From positions 1 to 5,577 of the forward strand of contig DATGZX010000056.1 in assembly GCA_035296965.1 (NCBI GenBank): a stretch of 5,577 bases of DNA, written 5' to 3'. Positions within the stretch are counted from its first letter, which is position 1. Every line of letters begins with the position of its first letter. Below, in pieces: positions 1 through 5,577 of the stretch. The notes under the pieces are model-generated. The model ran no database searches and was not told the origin of the DNA. It was given only the letters and a program-made list of their open reading frames with translations. Position numbers and translations under genes: made by a program. The DNA is from DATGZX01 sp035296965. Lineage in GTDB: Bacteria; Planctomycetota; Planctomycetia; Gemmatales; Gemmataceae.

Positions 1-92
1 GACCGCAAGGCCCGAATGTCAGCGGCCTGAGCTTCAACAAGCCGTTGCAGACGCTGGCACTGTGGACACGACTTCCGTGCGTGCTTGCTCAT
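1..92 (-). CDS. IS66-family transposase (TnpC), N-terminal fragment running off the left edge
   Basis: Read on the minus strand from an ATG at 92-90, this frame gives 30 residues beginning MSKHARKSCPQC and continuing with a short charged helix (QRLQRLVEAQAADIRALR). A Cys-x-x-Cys pair (residues 9 and 12) followed by an amphipathic, leucine-containing helix is typical of the start of IS66-type DDE transposases, where a coiled coil precedes the helix-turn-helix and catalytic domains. Those later domains would lie outside the window, so catalytic residues cannot be checked. The ATG is the best start: the same frame has a TAA stop six codons upstream and no other ATG between. No Shine-Dalgarno sequence is visible. 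The gene diverges from the methylase remnant and occupies the place where that gene's N-terminal half should be. The identification rests on only 30 residues, so another coiled-coil protein with a CxxC pair remains possible. Confidence 0.68.
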   Translation of the reverse strand, partial: MSKHARKSCPQCQRLQRLVEAQAADIRALR

Positions 93-122
93 ACAGCTGC
101 ATAATAGGAATTAGCAGCTGTA
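92..122. repeat. Perfect 9-bp inverted repeat with 13-nt loop at the IS/methylase junction
   Basis: TACAGCTGC at 92-100 is exactly complementary to GCAGCTGTA at 114-122, separated by an AT-rich 13-nt loop. Each arm contains the palindrome CAGCTG. The repeat begins at the first base of the transposase start codon and ends before recognisable methylase sequence. It may be a terminal or subterminal part of the IS, or a hairpin limiting expression of the transposase. There is no T-tract beyond either arm, so it does not look like an intrinsic terminator. Confidence 0.55.
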
Positions 123-129
123 ACGTGAA
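101..129 (-). promoter_or_regulatory. Possible sigma-70-type promoter for the IS66-like transposase
   Basis: On the minus strand, TTCACG (129-124, four of six matches to TTGACA) and TATTAT (106-101, five of six matches to TATAAT) are separated by 17 nt. Transcription would begin close to the transposase ATG at 92, giving a nearly leaderless message, which would fit the absence of a ribosome-binding site. The -10 hexamer lies in the loop of the inverted repeat at 92-122. Hexamers of this quality occur by chance in AT-rich stretches, so this is only a candidate. Confidence 0.2.
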
Positions 130-157
130 TACTATCGTGAACGGGAACGAAGTTCTC

Positions 158-2008
158 ATGGCGATCATTGTGGAATGCGCTTCTGGGCGTCTATATCTTT
201 CGCCAACCGATGATCAATCTCAAGTCGCGACCTCAATCGTCCCTGATGGGTATCCAGAAACGGATATGCCTGATAAGGCACTTGGATTCCGCGTTCAGAA
301 CTATGGAGTGGACAAGCATTTCAAGCTTTTTACACGCCGCCAACTCGCTACTCACGTGCTTTTCGCCAAACTCATGGAGGAAGCACGTGTCCTCATATCC
401 GATCATGCGTCGAATCATGGACAGGCCAAGGATTCAAGAAGCGGTGCCATCAACACCGGCAACCCGTCAGCATATGCGGATGCTGTTGTCACATACCTAG
501 CGTGCGCTCTGTCACGATGCCTTGACTACAACAGCGCATACGCAAGCTGGCGACCGAAAGACAATGCGATGAGATCGACTTTTGCCAAGCAATCCTTGCC
601 TATGATTTGGGACTTCGCAGAAGCCAATCCCTTGGAAAAGTCTAGTGCAGGACTAGCTGATTGCTGCCGAGTGATCGCAAGGTGCATAGAACTTCTTCCG
701 GCCACTACTGAGTCTACTGTCCAACAACTTGACGCCACCGCGAGCGCAGCCAGTGTCCGCAATGCGATGGTCTGTACTGATCCACCGTATTATGACAATA
801 TCGGCTATGCAGATCTTAGCGATTTCTTTTACATCTGGCTGCGCAAGGCATTAGTGCGTGTATATCCCTCATTATTCGCCACGCTCTTAACTCCAAAAAC
901 GCAAGAGCTAATTGCTACACCGTACCGACACGGCGGGAGCAGAGATTCTGCCAAGATGTTCTTTGAAAAGGGATTCGGCAACGCCTTTGAAAAGATTCGC
1001 GCATCTACAGAGTCACAGTATCCAATAACCGTATTTTATGCGTTCAAACAGTCGGAATCCGATGAAGGTGACGAGGGCGACAACGATGAAGTGCCAAACG
1101 GCGAATCTATCGCCTCAACAGGTTGGGAGACCATGCTTGAGGGATTAGTAAAGGCGCGTTTTTGCATCACGGGGACATGGCCGATGCGCACGGAAGGAGA
1201 CAATCGGCAAGTCGGTCTCGGGACGAACGCGCTTGCGTCATCAATCGTATTAGTATGCCGTCCAAGACCGGCTGAAGCTCCACTCGCAACACGCAAGCAA
1301 TTCATGAGCGACCTCCGGCACGAGCTGCCGCACGCATTGAAGAACCTCCAGCATGGCAACATTGCTCCTGTGGACTTGGCTCAAGCATCTATCGGGCCGG
1401 GAATGGCCGTGTTCACGCGGTACTCCAAGGTCGTTGAAAGCGACGGCTCCGCAATGACCGTCCGGACGGCGCTCGGAATCCTCAACCAGGTGCTCGACGA
1501 AGTGCTGGACGAGCAGGAAGGAGATTTCGACCCGGACACTCGCTGGGCCTTGGCGTGGTTCGAGCAATTCGGTACGAGCGAAGCTCCCTACGGCGTAGCC
1601 GAGACGCTCAGCAAGGCCAAGAACACAGCGATCAACGGGCTGGTCAAAGCGGGCATTGTTAAGGCCAAGAGTAACAAGGTGCAGCTTGTCAGCCGAGTGG
1701 AATTGCCAGATGATTGGAACCCGGCGACCGACAAGCGGCTCACGGTTTGGGAGACGACGCAGCACCTGATCCGCATGCTGGAGACCAAGGGCGAAAGCGA
1801 AGCAGCTACTTTGCTGAACAAGCTGGGCGGCATCGGCGAAACAGCTCGCGAGTTGGCCTACCGGCTCTACTCGATTTGCGAACGCAAGAAATGGGCGGAC
1901 GAGGCCTTGGCATACAACAGCCTGGTCATCGCCTGGCCGGAACTCTCGAAACTTGCGCTTTCGAGCCGAACCCGGCAACCTTCGACTCAACACGAACTCT
2001 TTTCGTGA
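158..2008 (+). CDS. DUF1156-family (COG1743) adenine-specific DNA methylase, 5'-truncated
   Basis: This is the C-terminal part of a large DNA N6-adenine methylase of the kind that carries DUF1156 and a Zn-ribbon. From ATG 158 it has 616 residues, against roughly 900-1000 for the family. Visible landmarks are GFRVQNYG (about 43-50), WDFAEANP (151-158), the catalytic DPPYYDNI (208-215, nt 779-802), a variable acidic stretch (about 300-311), GTNALASSIVLVC (355-367) and a C-terminal LTVWE segment (528-532). The DUF1156 region, the glycine-rich SAM-binding motif and the Zn-ribbon are missing, so the product is probably inactive alone. ATG 158 is chosen because family-like sequence begins about there and GGGA lies at 143-146. 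The frame is open leftward to position 2, with a GTG at 62, but those codons run antisense through the IS66-like gene and resemble no methylase. The DUF499 gene follows after 14 nt. GC rises sharply near 1250-1440. The family call is firm; whether the remnant is translated is unknown, and pseudogene is a fair alternative label. Confidence 0.88.
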   Translation: MAIIVECASGRLYLSPTDDQSQVATSIVPDGYPETDMPDKALGFRVQNYGVDKHFKLFTRRQLATHVLFAKLMEEARVLISDHASNHGQAKDSRSGAINTGNPSAYADAVVTYLACALSRCLDYNSAYASWRPKDNAMRSTFAKQSLPMIWDFAEANPLEKSSAGLADCCRVIARCIELLPATTESTVQQLDATASAASVRNAMVCTDPPYYDNIGYADLSDFFYIWLRKALVRVYPSLFATLLTPKTQELIATPYRHGGSRDSAKMFFEKGFGNAFEKIRASTESQYPITVFYAFKQSESDEGDEGDNDEVPNGESIASTGWETMLEGLVKARFCITGTWPMRTEGDNRQVGLGTNALASSIVLVCRPRPAEAPLATRKQFMSDLRHELPHALKNLQHGNIAPVDLAQASIGPGMAVFTRYSKVVESDGSAMTVRTALGILNQVLDEVLDEQEGDFDPDTRWALAWFEQFGTSEAPYGVAETLSKAKNTAINGLVKAGIVKAKSNKVQLVSRVELPDDWNPATDKRLTVWETTQHLIRMLETKGESEAATLLNKLGGIGETARELAYRLYSICERKKWADEALAYNSLVIAWPELSKLALSSRTRQPSTQHELFS

Positions 2009-2022
2009 TGGACTGATGAAAT

Positions 2023-5000
2023 ATGGCTGTATCAAACCGTGAACGTGTCGGCAAAGGGCTGGACCTTCTGGCGACGGGCCTGCGCCCCTTCCTCGAACGC
2101 GAACTAAAGTCACATTTAGGCGAAACTTGGCAAACCGCCTTGCCGGAGACCACGGCACGGGGTCCCCGCGCCAAGCCACAGCCCGCCAATCTTGACGATC
2201 CGCAGATTCTCTTGGGACTGCTTTGGGACCAATGGAACGCGGTATTCAAGAACACCTTGGGACATGCCGAACGCAGCATCGTCAGCGAGTTACGGGATGT
2301 TCGCAATCGCTGGGCACACAACGAACAATTCAGCAGCAACGACGCCATCCGGGCGCTCGACTCCATTGAGAGGCTGATGAATGCGGTATCGGCTGCCGAA
2401 GCCGGGACCGAAGTCGGCCAGATGCGTATGGACCTGATGCGAACCATGTTTGACGACCAGCGCCGACAGGAGATGCGCAAGAAGTCCGTCCAGCCGACCG
2501 AGGGCAAGCCGCATGGTGCCCTAAAGCCCTGGCGGGAAGTTGTCACCCCGCACCCGGACGTGGCCTCCGGCCGCTACCAGCAGGCCGAGTTCGCCGCCGA
2601 CCTCTGGCAGGTTTATCAGGGAGAAGGATCGGACGAGTACAAGAATCCGACCGAATTCTTCCGCCGGACCTTCCTGACCGAGGGCCTGCGCCGACTACTG
2701 TCGCAGGCAGTGCTACGACTGTCCGGCAAGGGGGGAGACCCGGTTGTCGAGCTGCAAACTAACTTCGGTGGTGGCAAGACGCACTCGGAACTGGCGCTCT
2801 ATCACCTATTTTCCGGCACGGCCGTCAATGAACTGCCGGGAGCCGAGGATTTAGTCAAGGAACTGGGTATCGCCCTGCCGAAGAACGTCCGCCGGGCCGT
2901 TTTCGTCGGCACGCAGATTTCACCTGGAAAGCCGCACAAGAAGCCGGACGGCACCACGATCCGCACCCTCTGGGGCGAAATCGCCTGGCAACTTGGCGGA
3001 AAGGAAGGCTATAAGCTCGTCAAGGAAGACGACGAGAAGGCCACGAACCCCGGCAACACCCTCAAGGAGCTTTTCAACAAGTACGGCCCTTGCCTTATCC
3101 TGATCGACGAATGGGTTGCCTACGCCCGCCAACTGCACACCACAGCCGACCTACCGGCCGGCTCGTTTGAGACACACTTCACTTTTGCCCAGGCCCTGAG
3201 CGAAGCCGCCAAAGCTGCCAAGAACACACTGCTCGTGGTGAGCATTCCGGCTTCAGAAAGCCCGCACCAAAAGGCCGAACGTGGCGTCACCGACATCGAA
3301 GTCGGCGGGGAACGCGGGCGCGAGGCCCTAGCCCGCCTAAAAAATGCAATCGGTCGGGTAGAAGCATCCTGGCGGCCAGCCAGCCCGGACGAAGGCTTCG
3401 AGATCGTCCGCCGCCGGCTGTTCCAGCCGCTCACGGGCGACCAATTCGTTACACGTGACGCCGTCGCCCGCGCTTTCGTCGATTTGTACGGTTCACAGCA
3501 GCAGGAATTCCCGTCGGAATGCCGAGAAGCTGATTACGAACGCCGGATCAAGATGGCCTACCCCATCCATCCGGAGATGTTCGACCGGCTATACAACGAC
3601 TGGTCCACGCTCGACAAGTTCCAGCGAACTCGTGGTGTGTTGCGCTTGATGGCCGCAGTGATCCATTCGCTGTGGGAACGGCAAGATAGCAGCGTGCTCA
3701 TCATGCCGGGCAACGTCCCCATTGACGACCAAATGGTGCAGTTCGAGCTGACCCGCTACCTCGAAGACCACTGGGTTCCCGTCATCGAGAAGGACGTAGA
3801 CGGGAGCAACTCCCTGCCGCTCACCCTGGATCGTGACAATCCGAACCTTGGCCGCTATTCCGCCTGCCGCCGCGTTTCCCGGACGATCTATATGGGTTCG
3901 GCACCGACTCTTCGGGCATCGCACCGGGGCATCGACGACAGGCAGGTAAAGCTAGGTTGTGTGCAACCCGGCGAGGCCGTCGCCACATTCGGCGATGCAC
4001 TCCGCCGGCTCACCGACAGTGCGACCTATCTCTACGTGGACGGCAAGCGCTATTGGTACTCGACGCAGCCGACAGTGACCCGCCTGGCGGACGACCGCGC
4101 AAGTCAGCTGACCGACGACCAAGTAACCGATGAGATAATCACGCGGCTCCGGGAACAGGCCCGGACACGCGCAGACTTTTCCAAAGTCCATGCCTGCGTT
4201 CCTGGCAGCGACATCCCGGACGAGCGTGAAGCCCGGCTGGTCATCCTGGGGCCGGACTTTCCCCACACCAATCGCGATGCCACCAGTCCGGCCCGCTGCG
4301 AGGCCGCCGCGATCCTCGATTCGCGCGGGACAGCGCCCCGCAACTACAAAAATACGCTCGTGTTTCTTGCCGGCGACACCAACCGCTTACGCGAATTGGA
4401 GCAATCCGTCCGTCAGTATTTGGCATGGTCCTTGATCTGGAATGATCGGGTTACCCTAAACCTCGACCCATTTCAGACCCGCCAAGCCGAAACCAAGAAG
4501 AAGAGCGCCGACGAAGCAGTTGGCCTGCGAATCACCGAGGCATATCATTGGCTGCTCGCTCCCGGCCAGCCCGATCCCAAGGGCCAGGTGACCTGGACCG
4601 ACCTGAAGCTCCAGGGCCAAGACAGTCTCGCCACACGGGCCGCCAAGAAGCTCAAGAACGAAGAGGGCCTCATGGTTCAGATGGGAGCCATCCGCTTGCG
4701 GACGGAACTCGACCGCATTCCTCTCTGGACCGGCAACCATGTCGGCATCAAGCAGCTTTGCGAGTACATGCCACGCTACCTCTACCTGCCGCGCCTGCGG
4801 GACGAAAATGTCCTGATCGCTGCCATCCAGGAAGGCGTCGCCAGCCTCTCCTGGCGGACCGAAACATTCGCCTATGCCGAAGGATGGGACGACAAGCGGC
4901 AGCGTTACCAGGGGCTCCGGGCTGTGCAAACCGGCCGCATCATCGTGGACGACCGCAGCCTTTTGGTGAAACCCGACGCAGCCGCGGCACAAATAGACAA

Positions 5001-5361
5001 GGATCGGGAAGCCGAGGTGCCCACGCCCTCCCCGGCCGGGACGACATCGGGCAGCACCGGAACCCCCACGGTTGGACCTGGAGTTGGTCCACCGGCACAG
5101 CCAGGGGCAAATCTTCCATCAGCAAAGCCGACCCGTTTCCACGGTTCTGTTCCAGTTGATCCCTTGCGGCTCGGCCGGGACGCTGCCCGCATCGCCGAGG
5201 AAGTGGTGCAGCACCTTACCGGATTGGTCGGGGCCAATGTCGAGATCACGATTGAAATACACGCCGACCTGGCCGACGGAGCCGGAGACAAGCTTGTCCG
5301 CGACGTGACGGAGAATTGTAGGACATTGAAGTTTACCGACTATGGCTTTGAGGAAGAGTGA
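2023..5361 (+). CDS. DUF499 (COG1483) AAA+-like ATPase with N-terminal Swt1-type HEPN domain
   Basis: A complete 1112-residue protein, of usual family length. Residues 1-120 resemble the Swt1-family HEPN domain and contain R94-N-R-W-A-H99, matching the R-x4-H signature of HEPN RNases with the favoured Asn after the Arg. The ATPase core follows: P-loop NFGGGKTH (247-254, K252, T253), Walker B LILIDE (358-363, D362, E363) and a sensor-1-like strand LLVVSIPASE (403-412). A long middle region (about 480-985) is typical of DUF499 proteins. A Pro/Gly/Thr-rich linker (999-1037) leads to a conserved C-terminal domain (about 1039-1112) ending YGFEEE. No signal peptide or membrane segment is seen, so it is probably cytoplasmic. 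The ATG lies 14 nt after the methylase stop, with only a weak GGA (2010-2012) upstream, suggesting translational coupling in one operon. DUF499 ATPases pair with DUF1156 methylases in defence islands; the exact role is not established, and control of a nuclease or RNase response is inference. I see no frameshift or lost motif. Confidence 0.92.
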   Translation: MAVSNRERVGKGLDLLATGLRPFLERELKSHLGETWQTALPETTARGPRAKPQPANLDDPQILLGLLWDQWNAVFKNTLGHAERSIVSELRDVRNRWAHNEQFSSNDAIRALDSIERLMNAVSAAEAGTEVGQMRMDLMRTMFDDQRRQEMRKKSVQPTEGKPHGALKPWREVVTPHPDVASGRYQQAEFAADLWQVYQGEGSDEYKNPTEFFRRTFLTEGLRRLLSQAVLRLSGKGGDPVVELQTNFGGGKTHSELALYHLFSGTAVNELPGAEDLVKELGIALPKNVRRAVFVGTQISPGKPHKKPDGTTIRTLWGEIAWQLGGKEGYKLVKEDDEKATNPGNTLKELFNKYGPCLILIDEWVAYARQLHTTADLPAGSFETHFTFAQALSEAAKAAKNTLLVVSIPASESPHQKAERGVTDIEVGGERGREALARLKNAIGRVEASWRPASPDEGFEIVRRRLFQPLTGDQFVTRDAVARAFVDLYGSQQQEFPSECREADYERRIKMAYPIHPEMFDRLYNDWSTLDKFQRTRGVLRLMAAVIHSLWERQDSSVLIMPGNVPIDDQMVQFELTRYLEDHWVPVIEKDVDGSNSLPLTLDRDNPNLGRYSACRRVSRTIYMGSAPTLRASHRGIDDRQVKLGCVQPGEAVATFGDALRRLTDSATYLYVDGKRYWYSTQPTVTRLADDRASQLTDDQVTDEIITRLREQARTRADFSKVHACVPGSDIPDEREARLVILGPDFPHTNRDATSPARCEAAAILDSRGTAPRNYKNTLVFLAGDTNRLRELEQSVRQYLAWSLIWNDRVTLNLDPFQTRQAETKKKSADEAVGLRITEAYHWLLAPGQPDPKGQVTWTDLKLQGQDSLATRAAKKLKNEEGLMVQMGAIRLRTELDRIPLWTGNHVGIKQLCEYMPRYLYLPRLRDENVLIAAIQEGVASLSWRTETFAYAEGWDDKRQRYQGLRAVQTGRIIVDDRSLLVKPDAAAAQIDKDREAEVPTPSPAGTTSGSTGTPTVGPGVGPPAQPGANLPSAKPTRFHGSVPVDPLRLGRDAARIAEEVVQHLTGLVGANVEITIEIHADLADGAGDKLVRDVTENCRTLKFTDYGFEEE

Positions 5362-5392
5362 AAACAAGGAGATCTGGATCGGCAGGGATGTA

Positions 5393-5577
5393 CAGGGACC
5401 CGCAAGTGATTGCACGGAACAACACCCAACAGGCAGTCAGGGCCAGCTGCCACTAACGCGTTATTCCCGTAAGGACTTCCATCAGAAACTCGTCGCTCCA
5501 ACCGCAGGCGCGGCGTCTCATTGCAATGCTGTCCTTGCCCGCATGTTGCTTCAATAGCGACAGGGTGAAGCGATTGA
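5393..5577 (-). mobile_element. ISAs1-like insertion sequence, one end only
   Basis: The element is inferred from the transposase C-terminus at 5453-5577. To my knowledge ISAs1 elements commonly end in CAGGG. Reading rightward on the plus strand, CAGGGA occurs at both 5383 and 5393, 22 and 32 nt after the DUF499 stop, so either could be the terminus. I give 5393 provisionally. The other end, and hence the inverted-repeat match and target duplication, lies outside the window. Confidence 0.5.
5453..5577 (-). CDS. ISAs1/IS4-like transposase, C-terminal fragment running off the right edge
   Basis: On the minus strand a frame enters from the right edge and stops at TAG (5455-5453), giving 40 residues. 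They begin NRFTLSLLKQ and include RRRACGWSDEFLMEVL near the end. The pattern 'R-x-x-x-x-LLK...K-S...K/R-R-R-x-x-x-W-x-x-x-(F/Y)-L-x-x-(V/L)-L' is what I recognise at the C-terminus of ISAs1-type DDE transposases, proteins of roughly 370-390 residues that move the element by cut-and-paste. The catalytic residues would lie to the right of the window. The gene converges on the DUF499 gene, and its stop lies 91 nt from that gene's stop. A related IS4-superfamily element is the main alternative. The fragment sits where the helicase or other partner of the defence operon would be expected. Confidence 0.7.
   Translation of the reverse strand, partial: NRFTLSLLKQHAGKDSIAMRRRACGWSDEFLMEVLTGITR

Larger units (their letters stand above)
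1..122 (-). mobile_element. IS66-like insertion sequence, one end only
   Basis: The element is inferred from the transposase N-terminus at 1-92 together with the abrupt loss of methylase homology to its right. Its outer end must lie between position 93 and about 150, since family-like methylase sequence is recognisable from about 150. The limit of 122, the outer edge of a perfect 9-bp inverted repeat, is a provisional choice. IS66 elements usually end in GTAA. On the strand and orientation expected here that would read TTAC on the plus strand, and I do not find it between 92 and 160. The terminus is therefore either divergent or deleted. The other end and any target duplication lie outside the window. 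Confidence 0.5.

Noticed and set aside
3..104. Plus-strand frame open from position 3 to TAA at 102-104
   Set aside because: It is antisense to the IS66-like frame and the 33 residues match no family I recognise.
62..157. Upstream extension of the methylase frame from GTG 62
   Set aside because: These 32 codons are Cys/Ser-rich, unlike the methylase family, and the first ten run antisense through the IS66-like transposase start. The open frame appears accidental, although translation from here cannot be excluded.
1250..2179. 309-residue open frame on the minus strand
   Set aside because: It runs antisense to the methylase and ATPase genes. Its length is explained by the high GC and strong GC3 of the real frames, and the translation is Arg/Pro-rich with no recognisable family.
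4456..4992. 178-residue minus-strand frame within the DUF499 gene
   Set aside because: It is antisense to conserved ATPase sequence and has no motif or start signal of its own.
5071..5089. Six-bp inverted repeat TGGACC / GGTCCA
   Set aside because: It lies inside the Gly/Pro-rich linker codons of the ATPase, where such repeats arise from repetitive codons.
4548..5159. 203-residue plus-strand frame within the DUF499 gene
   Set aside because: It is an out-of-frame shadow: Arg/Pro/His-rich, low complexity, and fully inside a well-supported coding frame.
5432..5451. Short hairpin (GGCAG / CTGCC) just after the right-hand transposase stop
   Set aside because: It has a five-bp stem, a ten-nt loop and no real T-tract on either strand; too weak to call a terminator.
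5342..5557. 71-residue plus-strand frame at the right end
   Set aside because: It overlaps the end of the DUF499 gene and runs antisense to the better-supported transposase C-terminus; its translation resembles nothing I know.
1..5577. CRISPR array, tRNA or rRNA
   Set aside because: I saw no regularly spaced direct repeats and no tRNA-like or rRNA-like segments; nearly all of the window is protein-coding.

Overview
The window holds two full or nearly full genes of a predicted anti-phage defence operon, bracketed by the broken ends of two unrelated insertion sequences. From the left: (1) positions 1-92, minus strand, encode the first 30 residues of an IS66-type transposase running off the edge; (2) about 93-150 is the junction, with a perfect 9-bp inverted repeat; (3) 158-2008, plus strand, is the C-terminal two thirds of a DUF1156 / COG1743 adenine-specific DNA methylase, whose N-terminal part is missing because the IS66-like sequence lies where it should be; (4) 2023-5361, plus strand, is a complete 1112-residue DUF499 / COG1483 ATPase with an N-terminal Swt1-type HEPN domain; (5) 5362-5452 is short intergenic DNA; (6) 5453-5577, minus strand, is the last 40 codons of an ISAs1-like transposase running off the right edge.

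The organism cannot be named. GC is about 60-67% in lines sampled from 1440 onward and about 45-55% in lines sampled between 120 and 1080, so a moderately GC-rich bacterium is likely. The IS66 N-terminus with a Cys-x-x-Cys pair and the ISAs1-like C-terminus recall elements I associate with planctomycetes, but this is a weak hint.

The DUF1156 methylase and DUF499 ATPase are a recurrent pair in defence islands, usually with a helicase and sometimes a DUF3780 protein. By inference the methylase marks self DNA, the ATPase controls the response, and the HEPN domain is a candidate RNase effector. The 14-nt gap suggests one transcript. Here the methylase has lost its SAM-binding half and no helicase is visible, because IS DNA replaces the expected neighbours on both sides. 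The locus therefore looks like a decaying or rearranged defence system. The ATPase gene shows no damage, and the rest of the methylase frame is open with its DPPY motif intact.

The most informative observations are the IS-associated truncation of the methylase, the intact HEPN-ATPase left without a whole methylase, and a sharp change of base composition inside the methylase gene. The core system belongs to a known family; I see no wholly new system here.
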